DNA from: Sulfurovum sp.
GTDB taxonomy: Bacteria; Campylobacterota; Campylobacteria; Campylobacterales; Sulfurovaceae
Length of the DNA stretch: 39,079 nt
NCBI GenBank assembly: GCA_027019175.1
Contig: JALUXB010000065.1
Location: forward strand, 1 to 39,079
Direction of reading: 5' to 3'
The notes beneath the pieces were generated by a model that was not told the origin of the DNA, did not search any database, and worked only from the letters and a program-made list of their open reading frames with translations. Shown piece after piece: positions 8,392 through 16,192 of the stretch. A program made the position numbers and the translations under genes. The stretch's first letter is position 1, and each line of letters opens with the position of its first letter.

Positions 8392-9752
8392 CACACCGAT
8401 CCCTGATCGATCATTGAGTCAGCTACCTTTCTGAAGCCTGCAATATTGGCGCCGGCTACCAGGTCGCCTTCATGGTCAAATTCTACGGATGTGTCATAAC
8501 AGGTATCGAAGATGTTTTTCATGATCTGTCGCAGTTTAATGTCAACCTCTTCGAAAGTCCAGTGGGACATACTGGCATTTTGGCTCATTTCAAGCTGACT
8601 GGTGGCAACCCCGCCGGCGTTGGCCGCTTTGCCTGGACCGAACCATGTACCTTTTTTCTTGAAGTAGTCAACGGCATCAGGGGTGGTAGGCATGTTGGCG
8701 TCTTCATTGACGAGGATGCAGCCGTTTTTGACCAGCGCTTTGGCATCTTCAAGGTTGAGCTCGTTCTGCGTAGCACTTGGGAAAGCGATGTCACAGGGAA
8801 CATCCCAGACGGCATGACGTCCTTCGGGGTAGTGTGTTACCGGCGTATAGACTGCATCGGGGTGTACCTGGTCGTAGACTTCGAGTGACTGGTGGTTGAT
8901 CTCTTTAATGGCTTTAAGCGTATTGAGATCGATACCGTTTTCATGGTAAATGGTTCCTCTGCTGTCGCTGCAGGTAACTGGAAGCGCGCCCATTTGGTAG
9001 AGTTTTTCTATGGTATAGGTCGCTACATTTCCCGAACCGGAAACACAGCAGCGTTTCCCCTCAAGGCTCTGACCATACTTTTTGAGAATATTCTCGGCAA
9101 AGTAGACCGAACCGTAGCCCGTAGCCTCTTTTCTGGCTTTGGAACCGCCCCAGTTGATGCTTTTTCCTGTGAGTACCCCTTCAAACTGCCGTGTGATTTT
9201 TTTGTACTGACCAAAGAGATAGCCGATCTCACGGGCACCCACACCGATATCACCTGCGGGGATGTCGCGTGTTTCGCCGATGTGCTGGTAAAGCTCCGTC
9301 ATGAAAGCCTGGCAAAAGCGCATAATTTCGTTGTCGCTTTTGCCTTTGGGGTCGAAGTTGCTGCCCCCTTTCGCACCGCCGATCTGCAATCCTGTCAGTG
9401 CATTTTTGAAAATTTGTTCAAAACCGAGGAATTTAATGATACCGAGGTTGACAGTAGGGTGAAAACGCAATCCTCCTTTGTAGGGCCCGATGGCAGAGTT
9501 GAACTGTACGCGGTAGCCGATGTTGGTCTGAATGATGCCGTGGTCGTCTACCCAGCTGACCCTGAAAATAATGGTACGTTCAGGTATGGTAATACGCTCG
9601 AGAATATTGAAATGGTCATACCGTTCGTCTTCTTTCAGCAAAGGGATTAACGAATAGAGGACTTCATGGGCTGCCTGGTAGAACTCCTGCTGCCCGGGAC
9701 TGTGCTGTTCTACCGTATTCAATACTTTTTTAATATGGGCTTCAACGGACAT
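8391..9752 (-). CDS. gdhA: NADP-specific glutamate dehydrogenase
   Basis: Makes glutamate from 2-oxoglutarate, ammonia and NADPH in the cytoplasm. The 453-residue length matches the hexameric bacterial enzyme. The substrate-binding lysine region reads GGLRFHPTVN and then IGGAKGGSNFDPKGKSD. A Rossmann fold follows (CCVSGSGNVATYTIEKL), and the C-terminus has ANAGGVATSQLEMSQNA. The start ATG at 9752 is preceded by GGAG eight bases upstream and a TATAAT at 9780-9785. The stop codon abuts an 8-unit heptamer array, yet the C-terminus (KVADSMIDQGSV) still looks natural. Confidence 0.98.
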   Translation of the reverse strand: MSVEAHIKKVLNTVEQHSPGQQEFYQAAHEVLYSLIPLLKEDERYDHFNILERITIPERTIIFRVSWVDDHGIIQTNIGYRVQFNSAIGPYKGGLRFHPTVNLGIIKFLGFEQIFKNALTGLQIGGAKGGSNFDPKGKSDNEIMRFCQAFMTELYQHIGETRDIPAGDIGVGAREIGYLFGQYKKITRQFEGVLTGKSINWGGSKARKEATGYGSVYFAENILKKYGQSLEGKRCCVSGSGNVATYTIEKLYQMGALPVTCSDSRGTIYHENGIDLNTLKAIKEINHQSLEVYDQVHPDAVYTPVTHYPEGRHAVWDVPCDIAFPSATQNELNLEDAKALVKNGCILVNEDANMPTTPDAVDYFKKKGTWFGPGKAANAGGVATSQLEMSQNASMSHWTFEEVDIKLRQIMKNIFDTCYDTSVEFDHEGDLVAGANIAGFRKVADSMIDQGSV

Positions 9753-9779
9753 TTTCCGGCTCCTTGCTTTGTTTTAACT

Positions 9780-9785
9780 ATTATA
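9780..9785 (-). promoter_or_regulatory. -10 box for gdhA
   Basis: TATAAT on the minus strand, 28 bases upstream of the gdhA ATG. The -35 region has no convincing TTGACA. It is divergent from the rho promoter, 20 bp away. Confidence 0.55.
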
Positions 9786-9805
9786 GTCGCCTTTGCATTA
9801 AAGGT

Positions 9806-9834
9806 TTGACATTTCAGTAAAAAAGGATTATAAT
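9806..9834 (+). promoter_or_regulatory. Consensus sigma70 promoter for rho
   Basis: A perfect TTGACA (9806-9811) and a perfect TATAAT (9829-9834) are separated by 17 bases. The expected transcript starts near 9841, leaving a leader of about 70 bases before rho. Such a full match is unusual in this window, where most promoters show only the -10. Confidence 0.85.
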
Positions 9835-9913
9835 ACACCCACTACATAGCAGTCGGAAGTACTACTATTTATCTCCAATTTAAAGCTAATCCTAAAGAAA
9901 TACAAGAGGAATC

Positions 9914-11242
9914 ATGAGCGACACCAAAAAATCCAACGGTAACGGCAATACCGGCAAAAAAAACAGAACCCACGTTCCCGTTCAGGGCTACAAAATCGAA
10001 GACCTCCAGAAAAAACCCCTCGATGAACTCGTCACCATTGCCAAAGAGGTAGGGGTAGAGAACCCCAATGAATTTCAGCGAAAAGACCTTATTTTTGAAA
10101 TACTCAAATCGCAGGTGAGTCAGGGCGGCTTCATCCTCTACACGGGAATCCTCGAAATCATGCCTGACGGTTACGGCTTCCTGCGTTCCATTGACGGCAA
10201 CTTTGCCAACTCGGGCAACGACACGTATGTCAGCGGTACCCAGGTCAAACGTTTCGCACTGCGTAACGGGGATATTGTTACCGGTCAGGTACGCCCGCCC
10301 AAAGATCAGGAGAAGTACTACGCACTGCTGAAGATTGAAGCGATCAACTATCTGCCGCCGGAGAAATCCAAGCAGCGTCCGCTCTTTGACAATCTTACCC
10401 CGCTCTATGCTACCGAACAGCTGAAAATGGAGTACAACCCCATGAAGCTTACAGGGCGTGTGCTTGACCTCTTTGCTCCTATCGGGAAAGGACAGCGTGC
10501 ACTCATTGTCGCGCCGCCAAGAACGGGTAAAACCGAGCTTCTCAAAGAGCTTGCACACGGTGTGACACACAACAACCCCGATGCCTCTTTGATGGTACTG
10601 CTTGTTGACGAGCGTCCGGAAGAGGTGACCGATATGCAGCGCTCGGTAAAAGGGGAAGTGTACGCCTCCACCTTCGACCTGCCGGCGCAAAACCATGTGC
10701 GTACTGCCGAAATGGTCATTGAAAAAGCCAAAAGACGTGTCGAGATGGGCAAAGATGTGGTCATACTGCTTGACTCCATCACCCGTCTGGCACGTGCCTA
10801 CAATACTGTGACACCAAGTTCGGGGAAAGTCCTCTCAGGTGGTGTCGATGCCAATGCACTCCATAAGCCAAAACGTTTTTTCGGTGCAGCGCGTAACATT
10901 GAGGAGGGCGGCAGCCTTACCATTATTGCCACAGCGCTTATCGACACCGGTTCACGTATGGATGAGGTAATCTTCGAAGAGTTCAAGGGAACGGGTAACT
11001 CCGAAGTGGTTCTCAGCCGCCACGTTGCCGAGCGACGTATCTACCCTGCCATCGATGTGACCAAGTCCGGTACACGTAAAGAGGAGTTGATGGTTGACCC
11101 TGAAACGCTTCAGAAAGTCTGGGCACTGCGCAATGCAATGCAGAACATGGAAGAGGTTGAAGGTCTCAAATTCCTCTACTCCAAAATGCTCAAGACCAAA
11201 AGCAATGAAGAGTTCCTTTCGATGATGAACGAAGGAGCTTAG
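9914..11242 (+). CDS. rho: Transcription termination factor Rho
   Basis: A hexameric RNA-dependent ATPase that ends transcription. The 442-residue protein carries an N-terminal Rho domain, a cold-shock-like RNA-binding domain ([15 protein letters not shown]), the P-loop APPRTGKT near residue 200, and [14 protein letters not shown]. The Q/R-loop regions [26 protein letters not shown] and [13 protein letters not shown] follow. The first 20 residues are Asn/Lys/Gly rich. AGGA precedes the ATG. The gene is followed eight bases after its stop by a degenerate heptamer array and the four-helix-bundle gene. Confidence 0.98.
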   Translation: MSDTKKSNGNGNTGKKNRTHVPVQGYKIEDLQKKPLDELVTIAKEVGVENPNEFQRKDLIFEILKSQVSQGGFILYTGILEIMPDGYGFLRSIDGNFANSGNDTYVSGTQVKRFALRNGDIVTGQVRPPKDQEKYYALLKIEAINYLPPEKSKQRPLFDNLTPLYATEQLKMEYNPMKLTGRVLDLFAPIGKGQRALIVAPPRTGKTELLKELAHGVTHNNPDASLMVLLVDERPEEVTDMQRSVKGEVYASTFDLPAQNHVRTAEMVIEKAKRRVEMGKDVVILLDSITRLARAYNTVTPSSGKVLSGGVDANALHKPKRFFGAARNIEEGGSLTIIATALIDTGSRMDEVIFEEFKGTGNSEVVLSRHVAERRIYPAIDVTKSGTRKEELMVDPETLQKVWALRNAMQNMEEVEGLKFLYSKMLKTKSNEEFLSMMNEGA

Positions 11243-11253
11243 CGCTTCGCGGA

Positions 11254-11281
11254 TTGATAATGGATGATTGAAGATTGAGGA
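11254..11281. repeat. Degenerate heptamer array, 4 units, left of the four-helix gene
   Basis: Four consecutive 7-mers: TTGATAA, TGGATGA, TTGAAGA, TTGAGGA. The last supplies the GAGGA ribosome binding site of the next gene. It is mirrored in inverted orientation at 11659-11686. Confidence 0.75.
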
Positions 11282-11287
11282 GTAGTG

Positions 11288-11653
11288 ATGGCAGGACAAA
11301 ACGAAATTGTTGATCTTTCGTTTTGTTTTGCTGTTCGTATTGTAAAACTTGCTAACTACTTAAAAAAAGAGAAGCGCGAATTTACCCTCTCAGAGCAGCT
11401 TTTACGTGCGGGAACCTCTATTGGAGCAAATATAACAGAGGCACAGGATGCTCAAAGCAGAAAAGATTTCATCTCCAAGCTTTCCATATCACTAAAAGAA
11501 GCCAAAGAGACGCGATATTGGCTTAGATTACTGATTGAAACCCACTATCTCCCCAATGGTACAGATAATATGAGAACACTTCAAAATGAACTTGATTCAA
11601 TTATTCGTCTTCTGACCGCAATCATTAAATCTGCAAAGAGTAAATCTGTATGA
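11288..11653 (+). CDS. Four-helix-bundle protein (IVP/S23 family, Avd-like fold)
   Basis: A 121-residue protein of the family first seen in 23S rRNA intervening sequences and related to the Avd protein of diversity-generating retroelements. Family marks are FAVRIVKLANYL, the central LLRAGTSIGANITEAQDAQSRKDFISKLSISLKEAKETRYWLRLL, and four predicted helices with no insertions. The function of free-standing members is not established; basic members are thought to bind nucleic acid. The ATG at 11288 follows a GAGGAG contributed by a heptamer unit. It sits between rho and murI, and its stop overlaps the murI start (ATGA). It is bracketed by inverted four-unit heptamer arrays. Confidence 0.88.
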   Translation: MAGQNEIVDLSFCFAVRIVKLANYLKKEKREFTLSEQLLRAGTSIGANITEAQDAQSRKDFISKLSISLKEAKETRYWLRLLIETHYLPNGTDNMRTLQNELDSIIRLLTAIIKSAKSKSV

Positions 11654-12483
11654 AGTCATCATCCATCCTCCATTCTCAATCATCAATTCAAACACTCCGT
11701 GTCGGAGTGTTTGATTCCGGTTTGGGCGGTCTCACCGTAGTCAAGTCTATCCTTGCCACGCTGAAGGGTGTTGACCTCTACTACATTGCCGATACAAAAC
11801 ATGCACCTTACGGTGAAAAAACAAAAGCACAAATTCTTTCCTATTCACTTGACATTACACGCTACTTCATAGAAAAACATCAGATCGATGCGCTGGTGGT
11901 TGCCTGTAACACTGCTACCTCTGCAGCCATTGAAACATTGAGAAAAGCATATCCGGATCTCATTATTGTCGGTACGGAGCCCGGCATCAAACCTGCCATC
12001 GAGACGACACGCAGCGGTAAGGTAGGGGTACTGGCGACACCGGCGACACTGCGGGGGGAGAAATATCAGCAGCTTGTCGATGCACATGTGGGAAAAAGAG
12101 AGATCAGTCTCTATGAACAGGCCTGCCCCGGGCTTGTCGAGCAGATAGAACAGGGAAAAACGGAACATCCCGAAACCGAAACCATGCTGCGCAGATGGCT
12201 GGAACCGATGCGAAAAGAGGGGGTCGATACCATTGTACTGGGCTGTACGCATTACCCTCTGGTTTCCAATCTCATCGAAAAGATCATGGCACATCGGCTA
12301 AATCTCATTCATACCGGAGATGCGATCGCAAAGCGGCTCTTGGCACTTGCACAGGAAAAAGGGCATCAAAATGAGGGTACAACGAAGCTGCATATCTATG
12401 CCACGGGTGTTATAGAAGAAAAGAGTGTCGTAAACCTGATTGGCAGGAAGGTGTCGGTTTCTCCTCTCTCCATCACTTTATAA
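11650..12483 (+). CDS. murI: Glutamate racemase
   Basis: Supplies D-glutamate for peptidoglycan. The 277-residue protein has VGVFDSGLGGLTVVKS, the first catalytic cysteine in VVACNTATS and the second in LGCTHYPLV. The only plausible start is the ATG at 11650, overlapping the stop of the preceding gene as ATGA, so translation is probably coupled. This gives an unusual N-terminal extension of about 16 residues (MKSSSILHSQSSIQTL) before the normal family start (RVGVFDSG). The extension is encoded largely by a degenerate heptamer array at 11659-11686. The extension is therefore likely derived from repeat DNA and is probably not part of the folded enzyme. Confidence 0.95.
   Translation: MKSSSILHSQSSIQTLRVGVFDSGLGGLTVVKSILATLKGVDLYYIADTKHAPYGEKTKAQILSYSLDITRYFIEKHQIDALVVACNTATSAAIETLRKAYPDLIIVGTEPGIKPAIETTRSGKVGVLATPATLRGEKYQQLVDAHVGKREISLYEQACPGLVEQIEQGKTEHPETETMLRRWLEPMRKEGVDTIVLGCTHYPLVSNLIEKIMAHRLNLIHTGDAIAKRLLALAQEKGHQNEGTTKLHIYATGVIEEKSVVNLIGRKVSVSPLSITL
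11659..11686. repeat. Degenerate heptamer array, 4 units, in the murI N-terminus
   Basis: On the minus strand the units read TTGATGA, TTGAGAA, TGGAGGA, TGGATGA, the inverse orientation of the array at 11254-11281. On the plus strand they encode part of the extra MurI N-terminus (SILHSQSSI). Confidence 0.72.
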
Positions 12484-12579
12484 AAAAGTTATATTTATAA
12501 GTAAAATAACTACTTAATATATCAACATAAATTATCATTAAAAAATAACAAAACTAATAAAGCCCTAAGTATTTTGGGT

Positions 12580-12687
12580 CTACAATGGGTATATACGGTT
12601 AGACTGTATGGAAAAAGCCACACTTGTTGTGAAGCAAGGTCGGAAAGGTATATATCCTGTAGAGGATAGTATATCTGCCCATTACAG
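12580..12687 (+). ncRNA. Candidate structured leader RNA before the rhodanese pair
   Basis: About 108 bases in an otherwise AT-rich 277-bp gap fold by eye into a closed multi-stem structure. The outer stem pairs AATGGG (12584-12589) with CCCATT (12678-12683). Inside are a 7-bp stem ATACGGT/ACTGTAT (12593-12599 with 12603-12609), a short CACA/TGTG hairpin, and an ATATA..TCCT/AGGA..TATAT hairpin around 12651-12675. The purine-rich joins (GGAAAAAG, GAAGCAAGGTCGGAAAGG) look like conserved loop material. I compared it from memory with SRP RNA, c-di-GMP, purine, cobalamin and guanidine riboswitches and found no match. It may be a cis-regulatory element or a small RNA. Confidence 0.45.
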
Positions 12688-12714
12688 TGAAATACTGCAA
12701 TGTGTCGTTACCTC

Positions 12715-12731
12715 TTCATAACCTTTATGAA
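12715..12731 (+). promoter_or_regulatory. Inverted repeat in the rhodanese leader
   Basis: TTCATAA and TTATGAA are exact inverse copies separated by CCT, 30 bases before the start codon. It could be a small hairpin in the leader or an operator site. It is AT-rich and not followed by a T run, so it is not a terminator. Confidence 0.4.
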
Positions 12732-12760
12732 TGGCTTCTTAACCACATAAAGGAGAGAGC

Positions 12761-13378
12761 ATGAAACAGATAATGATAGCACTTGGTGCAGCTGCCTGTA
12801 TGCTTCAGGCGGCAACGGTGGAGATTACCGATGGTGTACCGTTTGTCGAAGTAAAAGGCGATGACGGAAAGACCTACAAGATCGAACGTGAACAGCGTCC
12901 GGGAAGCTACCTTACCAATACTTACGCATTGACCTCACGGCCTTCACCGCCGTTTTTTATTCAGCCCTTTGAAGCAGCACCCAAGGTAGAGACCTATGGT
13001 GAGCTTGAGTTGCTTGACTTTATCAAGAATCATCAAGGTGTATTTATTGATGCAAGACTGCCAAATTGGTACTACAAATCGGCCATTCCTACCGCAAGGA
13101 ATATCCCGTTTAAAATATTTTTGAACGATACACCGGAGCGCGAAGCGGTACTGAAATCGCTCGGTGTGGTGTACGACCGGGATGGGGAATATGACTTTAA
13201 AAATGCCAAAGAGCTTCTTTTTTACTGTAACGGTGCATGGTGCGGGCAGTCCCCTACGGCGATTCACGCACTGATAGAGATTGGCTATCCCCCAGAAAAA
13301 CTAAAGTATTATCGCGGCGGTATGCAGGCATGGCAATTGCTTGGACTGACAACGATCATACCAAAGAAGGAGCAGTAA
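12761..13378 (+). CDS. Exported rhodanese-like protein 1
   Basis: A 205-residue protein with a signal peptide (MKQIMIALGAAACMLQAAT) and a rhodanese-like fold in the C-terminal two thirds. FIDARLPNWYYKSAIPTARNIPF is the usual DxR..HIPGAxNIPF region. The active-site loop reads LLFYCNGAWCGQSPTAI, and YYRGGMQAWQLLGL is the C-terminal signature. The loop carries two cysteines in a CxxxWC arrangement instead of a single catalytic cysteine, which suggests a redox-active or disulfide role. It has GGAG eight bases before the ATG and sits one base from its paralogue. Its substrate is unknown; periplasmic sulfur transfer is an inference. Confidence 0.85.
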   Translation: MKQIMIALGAAACMLQAATVEITDGVPFVEVKGDDGKTYKIEREQRPGSYLTNTYALTSRPSPPFFIQPFEAAPKVETYGELELLDFIKNHQGVFIDARLPNWYYKSAIPTARNIPFKIFLNDTPEREAVLKSLGVVYDRDGEYDFKNAKELLFYCNGAWCGQSPTAIHALIEIGYPPEKLKYYRGGMQAWQLLGLTTIIPKKEQ

Positions 13379-13379
13379 G

Positions 13380-13991
13380 ATGAAACGGATTATTATTTTT
13401 CTATCGGTGGCGGCGTTTGCTGTTGCCGGACAATACGATAAAGTAAAGATCACCCCGGAAATTTCGTATATTTATGTATACCATAAAGGTAAGGCGGTTA
13501 AAATTCACCGTATTCAGGATACGAAGAACAAGCTAACCGGGGAGTATGCCAAGACCTATCATCCCGGACATCCCATTCAACCCATCAAAATCAATGATAA
13601 AGTACGCACAATCGGTGAAGTGGAACTGCTTAGCTTTTTGAAAAACAAGGTCAATAAAAAAGAGGGGCTTCTGGTTGATCTGCGCTCGAAAGCATATTAC
13701 AAAAAAGAGTCCATTCCCGGAGCGGTCAATATCCCATTCAAAGTAATCAACGACCATGATAAAATGGAAAAGATCATCCGTGTACTGGGAGCCAAACGGC
13801 TGGCAGACGGTACGCTTGATGCTTCCAAGGCGCGAACAGTAGCTTTCTACTGTCACGGTCTGTGGTGCAAGAAGTCTGCAGCGTTTATCAAAGCCTTTTT
13901 GAAACTGGGGTATCCCGCCGATAAAATTCTCTACTACCGCGGAGGATTCCAAATGTGGAAGATCCTCGGCTTTACAACGGTAACCAACTAA
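13380..13991 (+). CDS. Exported rhodanese-like protein 2
   Basis: A 203-residue paralogue of the preceding gene, with a signal peptide (MKRIIIFLSVAAFAVAG) and the same layout: LLVDLRSKAYYKKESIPGAVNIPF, then VAFYCHGLWCKKSAAFI and YYRGGFQMWKILGF. The CxGxWC loop is kept. The mid-domain insert between the two regions is also conserved, so the pair likely arose by tandem duplication. It starts one base after the first gene's stop and is followed 10 bases later by the membrane-anchored acidic protein, indicating an operon. Confidence 0.85.
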   Translation: MKRIIIFLSVAAFAVAGQYDKVKITPEISYIYVYHKGKAVKIHRIQDTKNKLTGEYAKTYHPGHPIQPIKINDKVRTIGEVELLSFLKNKVNKKEGLLVDLRSKAYYKKESIPGAVNIPFKVINDHDKMEKIIRVLGAKRLADGTLDASKARTVAFYCHGLWCKKSAAFIKAFLKLGYPADKILYYRGGFQMWKILGFTTVTN

Positions 13992-14001
13992 GGAGCCTGT
14001 G

Positions 14002-14448
14002 ATGAAAAAATTTTTAGACAACCTGATTGTATCGCTTGTGGTACTGCTTTTTCTACTCGTGATTGTACTTGTTGTCAAGTACAATATGATAAAGGAAGAT
14101 TATGCCGTTGTATCGGTAGTAAATCCGGAGCAGTCCCCTCCAGATAAAAAAGCACAGAAGAAAGCTTACCTGAAGAGTCTTGAATCCTATGGTGAAGACA
14201 AAGATGTGAAGGTTGATCCGACTAAAGAGAGTACAAAAAATACTGTCAAGGTTCAGAGTGAAGAGACTTCAAACGAGGTAGAAGCGGCATTGAATACAGA
14301 CGGTAAAAAAGCGTATGTGGAGAGTCTTGAGAACTATACGAAGCAAAAAGAAACAACCTCCCGAGAGAGCCTGGAAGATGTCAAACCCAAAACGGCGCAA
14401 AATGGTGATACCATTGGTGATGAGCTTGAAAATATTGTCGGAGAGTAG
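14002..14448 (+). CDS. Membrane-anchored acidic protein with internal repeat, unknown
   Basis: A 148-residue protein with one N-terminal membrane helix (LIVSLVVLLFLLVIVLVVKY) and a highly charged, probably disordered periplasmic tail. The tail contains a repeated motif: KAYLKSLESY near residues 54-63 and KAYVESLENY near 104-113, each followed by a charged linker. I do not recognise a family. I chose the ATG at 14002 because GGAG lies 7 bases upstream; a GTG three bases earlier is too close. It is the third gene of the rhodanese operon and may anchor or tether partner proteins, which is inference. It converges with trpS with 3 bp between stops. Confidence 0.7.
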   Translation: MKKFLDNLIVSLVVLLFLLVIVLVVKYNMIKEDYAVVSVVNPEQSPPDKKAQKKAYLKSLESYGEDKDVKVDPTKESTKNTVKVQSEETSNEVEAALNTDGKKAYVESLENYTKQKETTSRESLEDVKPKTAQNGDTIGDELENIVGE

Positions 14449-14451
14449 GGG

Positions 14452-15417
14452 TTAGAGCAGCCCGACAGCCTCTCTGACCTTCTCCATCTTGGCTGTGGCA
14501 ATGGCACCTGCCTTTTTGGCGCCAAGTGCCAGAATGTCATGGACTTCATCGATGTGGTCAAGATAGTAGGCACGTTTTTCTCTTGCCTCTTCGAGTTCTT
14601 CCCAAATGAGCTCTTTGAGGTATTTTTTGAAGTGTCCGTAGCCTTCTTTGCCGCTTTTGTAACGCTCCTGAAGTTCTCTTTTCCCTTCATCATCCAGAAA
14701 AAGCGCAGCGAGATTGTAGATGTGGCACCCTTCCCACTCCAGTGGTTCACCCAGAGGTGTAGAGGATGAAACGATTTTGTTACAGCGTTTCTGCAGTGCC
14801 TTTTCACTCTCCATGAAGAGGTCTATGGCATTGCCGTAGCTTTTACTCATCTTCTGACCGTCAATACCCGGAATGGTTGCCACCTCTTCATTGACCATGG
14901 CTTCGGGAAGGACAAAGAGTTCACCGTATTCATTGTTGAATTTGACAGCAATGTCACGGGTGATCTCAAGATGCTGTATCTGGTCTTTACCTACGGGTAC
15001 TTTCTGTACATCATAAAGCAGAATGTCCGCAGCCATCAGTACTGGGTAGCTGAAGAGTGCATGCGAAGCTGGAATGCCTTTGGCAACTTTGTCCTTGTAG
15101 GAGTGTGCGCGCTCGAGCAACCCCATCGGTGTGAATTTTGAGAGTATCCAATAGAGCTCCAGCACCTGCGGCACATGGCTCTGTACCCAAAAGGTGGTTT
15201 TTGCCGGGTCGATGCCCACAGAGAGGTAGTCTATGGCTGCATCGATGGTATACTGTCTGAGTGTGTCTGCGTCAGTGGAGCTTGTCAGCGAGTGATAGTT
15301 GGCAATGAATGTAAAGAGCTCATGCTCTTCCTGCAGCTCCACCATCGGCTTCATTGCTCCAAAGTAGTTCCCTATGTGCAGCTTCCCCGAAGCCTGTATC
15401 CCTGTCAGTACCCGCAT
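14452..15417 (-). CDS. trpS: Tryptophanyl-tRNA synthetase
   Basis: Charges tRNA-Trp. The 321-residue length is normal for the class Ic enzyme. The HIGH-like motif is in SGKLHIGNYFGA near the N-terminus, and the KMSKS loop reads GQKMSKSYGNAI. I chose the ATG at 15417 (MRVLTGIQASGK) because AGGAG lies just upstream; an in-frame ATG further upstream would add ten residues and lacks a site. A TATAAT lies at 15462-15467. Translation initiation factors and other tRNA genes are not nearby. Confidence 0.97.
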   Translation of the reverse strand: MRVLTGIQASGKLHIGNYFGAMKPMVELQEEHELFTFIANYHSLTSSTDADTLRQYTIDAAIDYLSVGIDPAKTTFWVQSHVPQVLELYWILSKFTPMGLLERAHSYKDKVAKGIPASHALFSYPVLMAADILLYDVQKVPVGKDQIQHLEITRDIAVKFNNEYGELFVLPEAMVNEEVATIPGIDGQKMSKSYGNAIDLFMESEKALQKRCNKIVSSSTPLGEPLEWEGCHIYNLAALFLDDEGKRELQERYKSGKEGYGHFKKYLKELIWEELEEAREKRAYYLDHIDEVHDILALGAKKAGAIATAKMEKVREAVGLL

Positions 15418-15461
15418 ATGCTCTCCTCTTGCAATCTGCCTTGGCAAATTTTCTTTAGCGA

Positions 15462-15467
15462 ATTATA
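15462..15467 (-). promoter_or_regulatory. -10 box for trpS
   Basis: TATAAT on the minus strand, 45 bases upstream of the trpS start. The -35 region is a poor match. Confidence 0.5.
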
Positions 15468-15501
15468 GCACCCAAACCCAAAAGAGAACCATGTAACATT
15501 T

Positions 15502-15518
15502 TCATCATCCATCATCAT
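15502..15518. repeat. Short heptamer remnant at the wzz stop codon
   Basis: About two and a half TGGATGA-type units on the minus strand encode the NDDG end of the Wzz-like protein and its TGA stop. The exact boundary is uncertain by one base. Confidence 0.6.
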
Positions 15519-16140
15519 TTTTAATGCCTTTGATAAACTCTAAAAAGAATGCGAAAAAGATCGAAAGCATCAGTCCCGTGATAAAGGCTACAATAATAAT
15601 AAGTTTCTTTTTTGGTTTGATTGGTTCAGTGTCGACAGTTACTTTTCCCACAACCTGAGTCATAAGGACTTTTGCACCTTTGTATTGGTAATGTGCAGCC
15701 TTTGTCTGATGTCGTTGCATAATGTAGTCAATAGCACTTTTAAGATGGGGTGTGATAGCGTCTTTGTCTGTAGAATCATAAGTGAGTCGTAAGAGGTTGT
15801 CTGTTTTCTTTGGGACTTCTGCATTTACCTGTTTTGCACTGGTAACAATATCTTTTAACGTGTTTGGATTATCCAGATAGAAAATAGTTGTCGGTTTATT
15901 GTTAAAAACCACTTCTGTAGGGTTGATTATCTCTCCTATCTCAACAAGTGCACCGCCTCGGTAAATTGGTTTCGCTGTAAATGCGTAAATCAAAGCCAAC
16001 AGCGTTACAACAGCAGTAACACCCCAAATAAGTTTCTTTCTTCGGACAAGTACTGCCCAGAGCTCACGCAGGTCTATTGTATCTTGTGGGGTACATGGTG
16101 TTTCGTTTTGCAATTCTTTTTCCTTTGAGTAGTTTTTCAT
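15505..16140 (-). CDS. Wzz-like polysaccharide chain-length protein
   Basis: A 211-residue inner-membrane protein with two helices: IWGVTAVVTLLALIYAF near residues 39-55 and LIIIVAFITGLMLSIFFAFFLEF near the C-terminus. The intervening periplasmic domain begins with the family signature KPIYRGGALVEIGEI. Such co-polymerases set polymer length, usually with a Wzy polymerase; none is seen in this window, while an ABC exporter is. The C-terminal NDDG and stop codon are encoded by a heptamer remnant. It is the last gene of the polysaccharide locus, separated from the WbaP-like gene by a 12-unit heptamer array. Confidence 0.85.
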   Translation of the reverse strand: MKNYSKEKELQNETPCTPQDTIDLRELWAVLVRRKKLIWGVTAVVTLLALIYAFTAKPIYRGGALVEIGEIINPTEVVFNNKPTTIFYLDNPNTLKDIVTSAKQVNAEVPKKTDNLLRLTYDSTDKDAITPHLKSAIDYIMQRHQTKAAHYQYKGAKVLMTQVVGKVTVDTEPIKPKKKLIIIVAFITGLMLSIFFAFFLEFIKGIKNDDG

Positions 16141-16192
16141 CTAATAGTATTATTGCATATGAGTACTTGACAATAGTGGAAATCTGTGTCAA

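Noticed and set aside
11285-11290. GTG start at 11285 for the four-helix-bundle gene
   Set aside because: The ATG at 11288 has better spacing (6 bases) from GAGGAG.
12580-12687. SRP RNA, c-di-GMP-I riboswitch or cobalamin riboswitch
   Set aside because: The SRP apical GGAAGCAGCC type loop, the c-di-GMP GCAAAGCC core and the cobalamin box are all absent; only short purine-rich stretches are similar.
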